In this document: positions 8,236-16,872 of the stretch, piece after piece
How the letters are laid out: the number at the start of each line of letters is the position of its first letter
How positions within the stretch are numbered: position 1 is the stretch's first letter
Assembly: GCF_044904665.1 (NCBI RefSeq)
Contig: NZ_JADIKM010000002.1
Location: 496,001 to 560,000, forward strand
DNA: 64,000 bases
DNA from: Dyella_A ginsengisoli
Lineage (GTDB): Bacteria > Pseudomonadota > Gammaproteobacteria > Xanthomonadales > Rhodanobacteraceae
Direction: 5' to 3'
Notes under the pieces: generated by a model
Databases searched by the model: none
What the model was told of the DNA's origin: nothing
Seen by the model: the letters and a program-made list of their open reading frames with translations, nothing else
Program-made: the position numbers and the translations under genes

Positions 8236-8766
8236 TTACTTCTTGGCCTTGGCGGTCTTGGTGGCCTTGACCACCTTGGCCGGCGCAGCCTTCTTGGCAG
8301 CAGCCTTCTTCGGCGCAGCCTTCTTCACAGCGACCTTCTTGACCGCAGCCTTCTTGGCAGCGGCCGGCTTCTTGGCGACAGCCTTCTTGGCAACCTTCTT
8401 CACGGCAGCCTTCTTGGCGGCCGGCTTCTTCGCTACCGGCTTCTTGGCAGCGACCTTCTTCACAGCGGCTTTCTTGGGGGCGGCCTTCTTGGCGGCCGGT
8501 TTCTTTGCAGCGGTTTTCTTGGCAGTGGCCATGGTTCGTCTCAGCTCCTCATCAGTTGGCAGTGGTTGCCCAGTAAAAGCGTGAAGGAACGCCTCGACCA
8601 GCAAATCGCTGTTGGTGGCGTGCCGAAGATTGTTTACCTGGCGGTGGGTGCGCAGATCAGACAGATGCCTCAGTACGTGCAGTGGAATCGAGACGGTGAT
8701 CTTGCGTACCGCGCCGGCCTTCTCACCGTGGTCGACATAAGGCTTGACGAACTTCACTGCTGCCAT
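8236..8766 (-). CDS. metJ: MetJ repressor joined to a lysine/alanine-rich histone H1-like tail
   Basis: Residues 1-78 are a MetJ ribbon-helix-helix repressor. VRKITVSIPLHVLRHLSD is the DNA-contacting beta strand region, and RRQ/RTHRQVNNLRHATNSD and LVEAFLHAFTGQPLP match helices A and B of E. coli MetJ, where S-adenosylmethionine acts as corepressor. After ELRRT the usual MetJ C-terminus is missing. It is replaced by 98 residues of AAKK/PAKK/VKK repeats, like bacterial histone H1 or AlgP tails, which bind DNA non-specifically. The tail begins with MATAKKTAAKK, itself a typical start of H1-like proteins (codon at 8530-8532, with GAGGAG 13-18 nt upstream), so internal initiation could yield a separate small protein. 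The main start is ATG 8766 with GGGGAACGG upstream. Tandem met boxes about 155 bp upstream suggest autoregulation. Confidence 0.88.
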   Translation of the reverse strand: MAAVKFVKPYVDHGEKAGAVRKITVSIPLHVLRHLSDLRTHRQVNNLRHATNSDLLVEAFLHAFTGQPLPTDEELRRTMATAKKTAAKKPAAKKAAPKKAAVKKVAAKKPVAKKPAAKKAAVKKVAKKAVAKKPAAAKKAAVKKVAVKKAAPKKAAAKKAAPAKVVKATKTAKAKK

Positions 8767-8909
8767 AACACCCGTTCCCCGGAATCTGATGCGAAAGCTA
8801 TTCCTGAAGATTTCAACTGTCAATTGATTTTCGACCTTCTCCAACACCCTCATTTCCACCACGCCGGCGGCCCGGAAGCCTCGCCACGCAAGGGATTCGA
8901 GGGGTGTGG

Positions 8910-8938
8910 CATTTGATCAAATGGACGTCCAGACGTCC
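8910..8938. promoter_or_regulatory. Tandem met boxes (MetJ operator) abutting a palindrome
   Basis: Two adjacent 8-bp boxes, GGACGTCC (8923-8930) and AGACGTCC (8931-8938), match the met box consensus AGACGTCT at 6 and 7 of 8 positions. MetJ binds cooperatively to two or more such boxes in tandem. Directly to the left is the perfect palindrome CATTTGATCAAATG (8910-8923). The site is upstream of metJ on its strand and is the only tandem met-box pair seen in the window. Confidence 0.75.
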
Positions 8939-9215
8939 GTACGAAAAACGCGTCGAAAACACCCATGACCCTGAAAGCCGCGCCACACAAGGGTTTGCGC
9001 CATTCATCGCGAAAAACAGATGGACATGCAGACCTGATCCTGCGTCGCAGAAAGTCCGCGCCATTGGCGCGCAAGCCGCTGAAAAAATGCATGAATGGGA
9101 GACGACCGGGAGACACCCGGGAACAAAAATATTTTTCCCGGCGAGCACCCCGACGGGCGCGACCGACTCGATCGAGGGTGACCGGCACGCCACCGACGCA
9201 TCATCGCGAGCCGGA
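8939..9215. other. Intergenic region between gcvH and metJ
   Basis: No gene is supported here. It contains an AT-rich hairpin at 9117-9141 (CCGGGA arm, then A5T/AT5 centre, then TCCCGG arm), which could be an attenuator or terminator in the metJ leader. Short open frames in both directions lack ribosome sites and coding character. Confidence 0.5.
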
Positions 9216-9248
9216 CAAAAACGACGACGGCCGCTCGCGCGGCCGTCG
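9216..9248 (-). terminator. Rho-independent terminator of gcvH
   Basis: On the minus strand, a 9-bp stem (9240-9248 with 9225-9233, CGACGGCCG) and a 6-base loop are followed by GTCGTTTTTG. It starts 24 bp after the gcvH stop codon. Confidence 0.85.
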
Positions 9249-9271
9249 CAAATCACCTGCAGCGAAGACGC

Positions 9272-9667
9272 TCAGTGATCTTCGTTTTCGATCTGTTCGG
9301 CGTAGGCATCGGCATCGAGCAGTTCGTCCAGCTCGGCGCGATCGCTGGCACGGACCACGAAGATCCAGCCGTCGCCGAACGCATCCTCGTTGATCGTCTC
9401 GGGCTTGTCGGCGAGCGCTTCGTTGACCGCGACGATCTCGCCGGACACCGGCGAATAGATGTCGGACGCGGCCTTCACCGACTCCACCACCGCCACGCCG
9501 TGACCGGCCTGCACGCTGGCGCCGACTTCCGGCAGCTCCACGTACACCAGGTCGCCGAGTGCGGCCTGTGCGTGGTCGGAGATGCCCACGCGGATCAGGC
9601 CGTCGTCTTCGACGCGTGCCCACTCGTGGGACTTGAGAAATTTCAGATCGCCGGGAATCTCGCTCAT
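9272..9667 (-). CDS. gcvH: Glycine cleavage system H protein
   Basis: Lipoyl carrier that shuttles the aminomethyl group between the P, T and L proteins of the glycine cleavage complex in the cytoplasm. All 131 residues fit the family; the lipoylation site is K65 in VVESVKAASDIYSP, and WARVEDDGLIRVGISDHAQ is the usual N-terminal block. It lies 94 bp downstream of gcvT on the same strand, so the two are probably co-transcribed. gcvP is not in the window. Confidence 0.97.
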   Translation of the reverse strand: MSEIPGDLKFLKSHEWARVEDDGLIRVGISDHAQAALGDLVYVELPEVGASVQAGHGVAVVESVKAASDIYSPVSGEIVAVNEALADKPETINEDAFGDGWIFVVRASDRAELDELLDADAYAEQIENEDH

Positions 9668-9761
9668 GATCGGGTCCAGTCGTTGAAGTGGGAGAAAGAG
9701 GTGGCGTCGCGGATTCTAGCGCGTCCACCGATGCTGCCGACGATGCGCCGGCGGCACGCCA

Positions 9762-10862
9762 TCAGATGCCCTCGCAGGGCTTGCCGTCGCGCACGAACGG
9801 ATACTTCACCTGCCGCACCGGCAGCTCGCGGCCGCGGATGTCGACGCGGATCGCGCCCGGATCGCCGGCCGGGATGCGGGCGAAGGCGATCGCCTTCTCC
9901 AGCGTCGGCGAGAAACTGCCCGACAGGATCTCGCCCTCGCCCTGCGCGGTGAGCACCTTCTGGCCGTGGCGCAGCACGCCCTTCTCGTCGAGCACCAGAC
10001 CGACCATCACGCGCTTCACGCCCTCGGCCTTCTGCTGCTCCAGCGCGGCGCGACCGATGAAATCGCGGCCCTCGTCCAGCGCGATGGTCCAGCCCAGGTT
10101 CGCTTCCCATGGCGAGACGTCCTCGTCCATGTCCTGGCCGTAGAGGTTCATGCCGGCCTCCAGTCGCAGCGTGTCGCGGGCACCGAGCCCGCAGGGCTTC
10201 ACGCCCGCCTCGGCCAGCGCGTTCCACAGCGCCGCCGCGTGCTCCTCCGGCACGAGGATCTCGAAGCCGTCCTCGCCCGTGTAGCCGGTGCGGGCGACGA
10301 ACAGCGGCATGCCGTGCGGCCCCTGCGCCGCTGCCGCGGCGAACTTGCCCAGCTTCTCGATGCGCGGACGATCGCCCTCATGCAGCAGCGCGATGACCTT
10401 GGCGCGCGCGTTCGGTCCCTGCACCGCGATCATCGCAAACTCGGGGCGCTCCTTCACCGCGACGTCGAAGGCCTTGGCCTGCGCCTCGATCCACGCCAGA
10501 TCCTTGGCGCGGGTGGCGGCATTCACCACCAGGCGGTAATGCGCGTCGTCGAAGAAATAGACGATCAGGTCGTCGATCACGCCGCCGCGCTCGTTGAGCA
10601 TGCACGAGTACAGCGCCTTGCCGCTCACCTTGAGCTTGTCCACGCTGTTGGCCAGCAGGTGGCGCAGGAAGTCGCGCGTGCGCGGGCCGTGCAGGTCGAT
10701 CACCGTCATGTGGGAGACGTCGAACATGCCGGCGTCGCGGCGCACGGCGTGATGCTCCTCGATCTGCGAGCCGTAGCTGATCGGCATGTCCCAGCCACCG
10801 AAGTCGACCATGCGGGCGCCGAGCGCGCGATGGGTGTCGTTGAGTACGGTCTTCGCAGTCAT
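9762..10862 (-). CDS. gcvT: Aminomethyltransferase (glycine cleavage T protein)
   Basis: Transfers the methylene group from the lipoyl-bound aminomethyl intermediate on GcvH to tetrahydrofolate, releasing ammonia. The 366-residue protein begins with the diagnostic MTAKTVLNDTHRALGARMVDFGGW. It carries the catalytic-Asp region and folate-binding segments (MFDVSHMTVIDLHGP, RDTLRLEAGMNLYGQDMDE). The frame is open upstream to 11114, but ATG 10862 matches the known N-terminus exactly. Upstream lies a pair of inverted repeats rather than another gene, and no glycine riboswitch was recognised. Confidence 0.96.
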   Translation of the reverse strand: MTAKTVLNDTHRALGARMVDFGGWDMPISYGSQIEEHHAVRRDAGMFDVSHMTVIDLHGPRTRDFLRHLLANSVDKLKVSGKALYSCMLNERGGVIDDLIVYFFDDAHYRLVVNAATRAKDLAWIEAQAKAFDVAVKERPEFAMIAVQGPNARAKVIALLHEGDRPRIEKLGKFAAAAAQGPHGMPLFVARTGYTGEDGFEILVPEEHAAALWNALAEAGVKPCGLGARDTLRLEAGMNLYGQDMDEDVSPWEANLGWTIALDEGRDFIGRAALEQQKAEGVKRVMVGLVLDEKGVLRHGQKVLTAQGEGEILSGSFSPTLEKAIAFARIPAGDPGAIRVDIRGRELPVRQVKYPFVRDGKPCEGI

Positions 10863-10949
10863 GGGTGGTGGCCTGGGGAAAGAGTGGATTATCGCCGCCC
10901 GCCCGTGATCGGGGCAACGGCGCTGCCGGCGTCCGATGCCGGCCCGCGC

Positions 10950-11099
10950 GTCGGGGCTGAAGCCCCTCCCACAGGAGACCCGAGCTTCCTTGGCACCATG
11001 GCTCCTACGACCGGCCAGCCTCAAACCAACGCACAGCTGAAGACGCTGCCACGGAGACACGGGATTTCGCGCGCCTGTGGGAGGGGCTTCAGCCCCGAC
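10950..11099. repeat. Inverted pair of REP-like palindromic elements
   Basis: Two copies of a 25-bp REP-like element, consensus CTGTGGGAGGGGCTTCAGCC followed by CCGAC. They stand in opposite orientation at 10950-10974 and 11075-11099, about 100 bp apart, in the gcvT-alkB gap. Each is itself partly palindromic (GGGGCTTCAGCCCC). The same element recurs near 47.8 kb and 56.5 kb. Confidence 0.82.
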
Positions 11100-11154
11100 A
11101 TGCTGGGCCTGCATTGCCAGCGATGCTGCTCGCGGCGCGAACCGCCGGACGGCT

Positions 11155-11763
11155 CTATGAAATGTGCCGGAAGGTGAGGTTGATGCGCGGCGCCGCCACC
11201 CGCGTCGTGCGCGGCAGCGCGTGCTGATAAAGCTGCTGGGTGTCGCCGGCCATGCGCAGCAGGCTCCCGTGCATCAGGCACAGTTCCGATGCCGCGCGAT
11301 TGCCGCCGTCATCGCGCTGCCGGGGACGGAAAAGGAATCGCCGCTCCGCCCCCAGGCTCACCGAGGCGATCACCGGACGCGCACCCAGCTCCGGTTCGTC
11401 GTCGCTGTGCCAGCCCATCGCGTCGCGGCCATCGCGGTAGAGATTGGCCAGCACGCTGTTGAAGCGCGCGCCGCAGGCCTGCTCCACCCGGGCACGCAGG
11501 TCGAGCAGCGCATCCGGCCACGGGTGCGGCTCGAAGCGCGTGCGCGAGTAGACATAGCTGGCGCCCGGATCGCCGATCCAGCAACTCAGCCGCGGCGATG
11601 CGACTTCGCGACCGAACATGCGGATGCGGTGGTTCTCCCACGGGATGGAAGCAAGCAGGCGATCCAGCAGCGCATCGGCCTCGGCCGGCGCGAGCCAGCG
11701 CTCGATGATCGCCAGCTGCGCGCCGGGTAGCGGCAGCTGCTGCCACGCGGCCTCACACATCAT
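11155..11763 (-). CDS. alkB: Alpha-ketoglutarate-dependent dioxygenase, AlkB type
   Basis: Predicted oxidative DNA/RNA dealkylation enzyme using Fe(II) and 2-oxoglutarate. In the 202-residue protein the iron ligands are H119 and D121 (GWHSDDEPELG) and H181 (QLYQHALPRT); R193 and R199 in PRINLTFR would bind 2-oxoglutarate. The layout is closer to the ALKBH2/3-like bacterial branch than to E. coli AlkB. Two consecutive ATG codons (11763 and 11760) begin the gene, 7 bp after the amidase stop, which implies one transcript and coupled translation. Confidence 0.93.
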   Translation of the reverse strand: MMCEAAWQQLPLPGAQLAIIERWLAPAEADALLDRLLASIPWENHRIRMFGREVASPRLSCWIGDPGASYVYSRTRFEPHPWPDALLDLRARVEQACGARFNSVLANLYRDGRDAMGWHSDDEPELGARPVIASVSLGAERRFLFRPRQRDDGGNRAASELCLMHGSLLRMAGDTQQLYQHALPRTTRVAAPRINLTFRHIS

Positions 11764-11770
11764 GACCGGC

Positions 11771-13168
11771 TCAGGCGATCGCCGGATACGCCGGCTCTGC
11801 ATCGAGCGTGGCGGCAACCACGCTGGCCAGCTCCAGCAGGCGCAGGTCCGAACCGCGCGCGCCCACCAGCTGCATCCCTATCGGCAAGCCGTTCGGCAAC
11901 GTGCCCATCGGAATGCTCACCGCCGGACAGCCGGCGAGGCTGGCAAAGCTGGTGAGATCGGCGATGGAGTCGGGAGCCGGGCCGTCGAGCGGGAACGCGC
12001 CCTGCGGCGTGGTCGGCAGCACCAGCACGTCCACCTGCGAAAACAGGCGACGCATCTTCAGCGTGGCGGCATCCAGCACGCGATCGGCGTTGGCGTAATC
12101 GCCAGCGGATTTGCGCGCGGCGTAGTCGAGCATCTGGCGAAAGCGCGGCGAGACCGGATGCGCGGTGTTCGCCAGGTCGGCGGCGAAGGTGCCCAGCATC
12201 TCCGCCTCCATCAGCAGCAGGCCGGCGCGCCGCGTGCGGGCGAAATCCCAGTCGCTGAAATCCACCGTGCGCCGCTCGCCCACCTCGCGCGGCAGCTTTT
12301 CCATCGCGGCCTCGAACACCGCGTGCACGTCGGGCGACACACCCACGGCAGCCAGATCCGGCAGCAGGCCGGCACGCAGGCGGCCGGGCTCCCAGTCCGG
12401 CAGGTCGAACGCCACGCGGCGGCGGCGCGAGCGCGCGTCGTCCGCGTCGTAACCGGCCAGCACCTGCAGCAGCACGGTGAGATCGTCCACGCCGCGCGCG
12501 AGCAGGCCCACGGCATCCAGTCGACGCGCCGCCGGCAGCATGCCGCGCGCGGAGATTTCGCCGTGCGTGGGCTTGAGCGCGTACACGCCGCAGTAGCTGG
12601 CGGGAATGCGGATCGAGCCGAGGCTGTCCGAACCCACCGCCGCCACCGCCAAGCCCGCCGCCACCGCCGCCGCTGCGCCACCGGACGAGCCGCCCGCGCT
12701 GTAGCCGTGGCGGTACGGGTTGTGGGTGGCGCCGAAATGCGGGTTGTCGGTGAGCGCGCCGAGCGCGCCTTCGTCCATGTTGGTCTTGCCGATGAGCAGC
12801 GCACCGGAGGCACGCAGTCGGGCCACGACGTGGGCGTCGTCGGCGACGGGCGCACTGCGCCCCGGCAGTCCGGCACGGGTCGGCCAGCCGGCCACGTCGA
12901 AGTTGTCCTTGAGCGCGATCGGAATGCCGTCGAGCCGACCCATCACGCCGTCGCGCCGTCGCTTGCCCGCGGTGCGCGCCTGTTCCTGCAGCAGACTGCC
13001 GCGCACGTCGACATAGGCGTTGAGCTGCGGGTCGATGCGCTCGATTGCATCGAGATACACGTCCGCCAGCACCTGCGGCTGCACGCGATCGGCGGCCAGC
13101 CAGTGCAGCAGCTGGCACAGCGTGGCGCGGCGCATGTCCCGTTCGGCGATCGGCGGCAACGAATTCAT
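11771..13168 (-). CDS. Amidase, amidase-signature family
   Basis: A 465-residue hydrolase of the Ser-cisSer-Lys class, cleaving an amide of unknown identity. The catalytic Lys is in GIPIALKDNFDVAG, the cis-Ser in SAGGSSGGAAAAVAAG, and the nucleophile region reads VGSDSLGSIRIPASYCG. The residue before GSIRIP is Leu where Gly is more usual, though this position varies in the family. AGGGAGT stands upstream of ATG 13168. It is not GatA: no gatB or gatC adjoins, and the protein has its own C-terminal layout. It shares an operon with alkB; a functional link is not obvious. Confidence 0.9.
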   Translation of the reverse strand: MNSLPPIAERDMRRATLCQLLHWLAADRVQPQVLADVYLDAIERIDPQLNAYVDVRGSLLQEQARTAGKRRRDGVMGRLDGIPIALKDNFDVAGWPTRAGLPGRSAPVADDAHVVARLRASGALLIGKTNMDEGALGALTDNPHFGATHNPYRHGYSAGGSSGGAAAAVAAGLAVAAVGSDSLGSIRIPASYCGVYALKPTHGEISARGMLPAARRLDAVGLLARGVDDLTVLLQVLAGYDADDARSRRRRVAFDLPDWEPGRLRAGLLPDLAAVGVSPDVHAVFEAAMEKLPREVGERRTVDFSDWDFARTRRAGLLLMEAEMLGTFAADLANTAHPVSPRFRQMLDYAARKSAGDYANADRVLDAATLKMRRLFSQVDVLVLPTTPQGAFPLDGPAPDSIADLTSFASLAGCPAVSIPMGTLPNGLPIGMQLVGARGSDLRLLELASVVAATLDAEPAYPAIA

Positions 13169-13341
13169 GCAGACTCCCTGTAAGTGACTTGCCGGGATTA
13201 TCACCGCCCGGAACGAAGCGATTGCAAGCGGTGGCGCAGCACGCGTTGCCGCGCGGCACGCGAAACCGGACAATGCGCGTCCTGATCGATACCCGCGCGC
13301 ACGGTCCGCCCGCGCGCCCGCACGAGACGATGGAGCCAGCG

Positions 13342-14943
13342 ATGAGCGAACGCGAGACGATGGAATACGACGTGATCGTGGTGGGGGCAGGCCCGGCCGG
13401 CCTGTCGTTCGCGATCCGCCTCAAGCAGCTCCAGCCCGACACATCTATATGTGTGATCGAGAAGGCCTCGACCATCGGCGCGCAGATCCTCTCCGGCGCC
13501 GTCATCGAAACCGGCCCGCTCGATGCGCTGCTGCCGGACTGGCGCAGCAACCCGCCGCCGATCTGCGTGGATGCGACCGAAGACGAGTTCTGGCTGCTCA
13601 GCAAGACCGGCGGGCGCAAGCTGCCGGTTCCTCCGGGCATGAACAACCACGGCAACGTGATCGTCTCGCTGGGCGCCATGTGCGCGTGGCTGGCGCCGCA
13701 GGCCGAAGCGCTGGGCGTGGACGTGTTCCCCGGCTTCGCCGCCGCCGACACCATCTATAACGAGGACGGTTCGGTCGCCGGCGTGCGCATCGGCGACATG
13801 GGCGTGGCGAAGGACGGCTCGCACAAGGCCGGCTACACCCAGGGCATCGACATCAAGGCCAAGGTCACCGTGCTCGCCGAGGGCGCGCGTGGCAGCCTCA
13901 CCAAGCAGCTGGTCAAGCGCTTCAAGCTGGATGCGGACAGCGACCCGCAGGGCTACTCCATCGGCATCAAGGAGCTGTGGCAGCTGCCGGCCGGGCGCGT
14001 CACGCCGGGCAAGATCGTGCACAGCTTCGGCTGGCCGGCCGACACGCGCACCTACGGCGGCAGCTTCCTCTATCACCTGGACGGCGACCGCGTGGCGCTG
14101 GGCTACGTCAGCGGCCTGGACTACACCGACCCGAACTATCAGCCGTGGGAAGCCTTCCAGCAGTGGAAGAACCATCCGATGATGAAGCCGCTGCTCGAGG
14201 GCGGCACCATTCTCTCGGCTGGCGCGCGCGCCATCGTCACCGGTGGCTACCAGTCGCTGCCCAAGGTGGAGATGCCCGGTGCGCTGCTGATCGGCGACAC
14301 CGCCGGCCTGCTCAACGTGCCGAAGATCAAGGGCACGCATCAGGCGATCCGGAGCGGCATGCTCGCCGCCGAACACCTGGCGGCCAACGCACTCTCCGCG
14401 GCCGGCTTCGACGCCAGGCTGCGCGGCTCGGAGGTGATGGCCGAGCTGAAGAAGGTGCGCAACATCAAGCCCGCCTTCAAGAAAGGCCTGTGGTTCGGCA
14501 TGCTCAACGCCGCCTGGGAGACCGCCGTCGGCGGCGCCTCGCCGTGGACGCTGAAGAACAAGCCGGACTGGTCCTCGCTGCACAAGCTCGGCGAGCAGGA
14601 GGAACCGAAGCGCGACTACGTGCAGCGCGAGCTGCCGCCGCGCGACCGCCTCGCCGGCGTGTACTTCGCCGCCACCGAGCACGAGGAAGACCAGCCGATC
14701 CACCTGCACGTGGCCGACACCTCCATCTGCGTGACCAAGTGCGCCGAGGAGTACGGCAACCCGTGCACCCGCTTCTGCCCGGCCAACGTCTACGAGATCG
14801 TCAACGACGAGGCGGGCAAGCGCCTGCAGATCAACGCCGCCAACTGCGTGCACTGCAAGACCTGTGACATCAAGGACCCCTACCAGATCATCAACTGGGT
14901 CACGCCGGAAGGCGGGTCGGGGCCGAATTACCAGAACATGTGA
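13342..14943 (+). CDS. Electron transfer flavoprotein-ubiquinone oxidoreductase
   Basis: Passes electrons from reduced ETF to the membrane quinone pool. The 533-residue protein has an N-terminal FAD motif (VIVVGAGPAGLSFAIRL), a central quinone-interacting region, and a C-terminal 4Fe-4S domain. Its cysteines are in SICVTKCAEEYGNPCTRFC and NCVHCKTCDIKDP, ending in INWVTPEGGSGPNYQNM as in the family. ATG 13342 has GGAG at 13332-13335; the frame is open further upstream across the divergent amidase promoter. etfB-etfA lie about 2.1 kb downstream, separated by two minus-strand glycosyltransferases. Confidence 0.96.
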   Translation: MSERETMEYDVIVVGAGPAGLSFAIRLKQLQPDTSICVIEKASTIGAQILSGAVIETGPLDALLPDWRSNPPPICVDATEDEFWLLSKTGGRKLPVPPGMNNHGNVIVSLGAMCAWLAPQAEALGVDVFPGFAAADTIYNEDGSVAGVRIGDMGVAKDGSHKAGYTQGIDIKAKVTVLAEGARGSLTKQLVKRFKLDADSDPQGYSIGIKELWQLPAGRVTPGKIVHSFGWPADTRTYGGSFLYHLDGDRVALGYVSGLDYTDPNYQPWEAFQQWKNHPMMKPLLEGGTILSAGARAIVTGGYQSLPKVEMPGALLIGDTAGLLNVPKIKGTHQAIRSGMLAAEHLAANALSAAGFDARLRGSEVMAELKKVRNIKPAFKKGLWFGMLNAAWETAVGGASPWTLKNKPDWSSLHKLGEQEEPKRDYVQRELPPRDRLAGVYFAATEHEEDQPIHLHVADTSICVTKCAEEYGNPCTRFCPANVYEIVNDEAGKRLQINAANCVHCKTCDIKDPYQIINWVTPEGGSGPNYQNM

Positions 14944-14961
14944 TGCAGGCATCCGGATCAC

Positions 14962-14986
14962 GGCGGTGGGCTGAATATCCACCGCC
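14962..14986. terminator. Hairpin between convergent genes
   Basis: An 8-bp stem (GGCGGTGG with CCACCGCC) and 9-base loop in the 53-bp gap between the ETF-QO gene and the convergent glycosyltransferase gene. There is no T-tract on either side, so it is terminator-like only. Confidence 0.45.
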
Positions 14987-14996
14987 AGAGCAGACC

Positions 14997-15905
14997 TCAC
15001 GCCAGGGGACAGGGCCCAGATTTGCTGCGAAAGCCGTCCCACAGCCCGCGAAGCATGAAGCGAATGTTTCGCGCGCGCGGGCCGATCATCGCGGCAAAAA
15101 GGAACAGCTTTACCGCCAACCGGGGCATGTCCTGTGCGACCCAGATCCACGGCGTGTGCGGTAATCGGTAAAGCCTGAACCTATTGCGCATGATGTAGTA
15201 GAGCCGCACGGGCCCGTGCACGATGACCTGGCCCAGGCCGAACGGCAGTTGACGACGGGAATCGCCCAGTTGGTGCTGCATCGCCGCGGCGCACACACCG
15301 TAGAGCTTGTAACCACGGGCACGCGCCCGGAAGCTCCATTCCAGATCGACATTGTCGATGAAAAGACTTTCATCCATCGACCCGATGTCGTCGATGACAG
15401 TCAGCGGAATCAGTGCGCCTGAGCTGATCAGGAAATCGCACTCCAACAGTTGCCCGGGATGGTCGCACCAGCGCTTGTGGTTCAGGGGGAAACCCACTTT
15501 TACGAAGGGAGCGTCGCGCGCCTCCAGCACGTCGTGAAAGCGCGGCCCAACAGCCGCGACCCTGGCGGAATCGCCAAGGCGCCGCAGCGCATCCAGCAGT
15601 GCGCACACCATGCCATCGTCAGGCGTGCTGTCCTGGTCCAGCAGCAGCACGTAATCAAAGGCGTGCTGTCGGGCCCAGTCGAGCCCCACGTTTTGCGCCT
15701 GCGCAAGACCGCCATTGCGACCCTGGCGGATAAGCGTCACGTCGGCATGGCCTGGCGGAAGCTCCATGTCCTCGGCGGAGTTGTCCACCACCACCACGCA
15801 ACCCACCTGCGCCGATACCGAAGCAAGCAGGCCTTGCAACACCGTGGAATCGGGATAGTGGGTTACCACGACTGCACATACCGCGGCGTGGCGATCGTCA
15901 GTCAT
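14997..15905 (-). CDS. Family 2 glycosyltransferase, rhamnosyltransferase-like
   Basis: A 302-residue cytoplasmic or membrane-associated transferase. The GT2 fold shows CAVVVTHYPDS, VVVVDNSAED, NGGLAQAQNVGLD and the metal motif LLLDQDSTPDDG. The NGGLAxAxNxG/DQDS combination is typical of dTDP-rhamnosyltransferases (RfbF/WbbL type), which suits the rmlBACD genes elsewhere in the window, but the donor is not proven. ATG 15905 overlaps the end of the upstream glycosyltransferase gene by 8 bp, so the two are translationally coupled. Base composition is high-GC like its neighbours, unlike the main LPS island. Confidence 0.88.
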   Translation of the reverse strand: MTDDRHAAVCAVVVTHYPDSTVLQGLLASVSAQVGCVVVVDNSAEDMELPPGHADVTLIRQGRNGGLAQAQNVGLDWARQHAFDYVLLLDQDSTPDDGMVCALLDALRRLGDSARVAAVGPRFHDVLEARDAPFVKVGFPLNHKRWCDHPGQLLECDFLISSGALIPLTVIDDIGSMDESLFIDNVDLEWSFRARARGYKLYGVCAAAMQHQLGDSRRQLPFGLGQVIVHGPVRLYYIMRNRFRLYRLPHTPWIWVAQDMPRLAVKLFLFAAMIGPRARNIRFMLRGLWDGFRSKSGPCPLA

Positions 15906-16872
15906 GGCGCAGAAGATCCCGCAACACAGAGCGCATTCCAGTGCCGTACCGCCGATAGTTGCCCGCACGCGCCTCACGCATTACCAACGGCCACCGCAGC
16001 AGGCGGGAACGCCTCCCCAAGGCCACACGGATGCGAAAATGTCCGCTCTTGCGGGCCAACTCCGCAAGCTGCGCCACGGCACCCGAGCGCTCCAACTGTG
16101 CCTGAAGCGCAGCGAGACGAACCAATTCAGCCTCGAATTGCGCACGCCGCGGACGGACAAGATCACGCCACTTGTCCAACGCGCCCCGCTTGCGCATGCC
16201 GATTTGATTGTGCGTGTGCTGCCGGTACTTGATCCACGATTCCTCAAGCGCATCCATGCGGCCCATGCTTGACGCGACGATCGCCAGCCACTCGTCGTGG
16301 ATCCAGCCGGGTCCTACGGGCAGTGCACTGGACACCAGCGTCTTGCGCAAGCCGGCCGTCGCTCCGGTCACCATGCTTCGACGAAGCAGCACGCCAAAAG
16401 CGCAATTGCCGTGCACCTGCGCCAGCTCCCACGATTTCAGTTCGAGCGCACCGAACAGCGTCACCCCAAGATCCTCGCCGCGCGCTCCGATAAGTTGCGC
16501 ATCTGTGCAAAGCATCAGCAGGTCCGGATCTTCGTCGAAGCGCTGCTCCATGGTGGCCAACTTGCCTGGCAGCCAAACGTCATCCTGGTCGCACAGAAAA
16601 AGGAGATCTCCATTCGCAAGGCGCATTGTTTCCGAGAAGTTTCCTATGAACCCGAGGTTGTGTGATCGGTGGACCAGTTGCACCACAATTCCCAGCTGCT
16701 TTGCACGAACCGTGAACGACTCGAGCAGCGCCGGTGTGGCATCGGTGGAGCCGTCATCACCGATCACGACCTCATCAGGCAAGCGTGTCTGCGACAACAG
16801 GCTGTCGAGCTGCTCACCGAGGTAGGCCTCTCCGTTGTAGGTACATAGGACCACTGAAACCGTCAAAGTCAT
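15898..16872 (-). CDS. Family 2 glycosyltransferase
   Basis: A 324-residue GT2 protein beginning VSVVLCTYNGEAYLGEQLDSL, with VVIGDDGSTDATP and the metal-binding LLFLCDQDDVWLPGK. The CDQDDVW motif is characteristic of O-antigen and exopolysaccharide glycosyltransferases that use dTDP-rhamnose or similar donors. The start at ATG 16872 places the first beta strand at the N-terminus. It is the first gene of a two-gene minus-strand unit sitting between the ETF-QO gene and etfB. Confidence 0.88.
   Translation of the reverse strand: MTLTVSVVLCTYNGEAYLGEQLDSLLSQTRLPDEVVIGDDGSTDATPALLESFTVRAKQLGIVVQLVHRSHNLGFIGNFSETMRLANGDLLFLCDQDDVWLPGKLATMEQRFDEDPDLLMLCTDAQLIGARGEDLGVTLFGALELKSWELAQVHGNCAFGVLLRRSMVTGATAGLRKTLVSSALPVGPGWIHDEWLAIVASSMGRMDALEESWIKYRQHTHNQIGMRKRGALDKWRDLVRPRRAQFEAELVRLAALQAQLERSGAVAQLAELARKSGHFRIRVALGRRSRLLRWPLVMREARAGNYRRYGTGMRSVLRDLLRHD

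Noticed and set aside
8240..8530. Short direct repeats resembling a CRISPR or satellite array
   Set aside because: They are the codons of the AAKK/PAKK repeats in the MetJ tail; there are no equal-length spacers.
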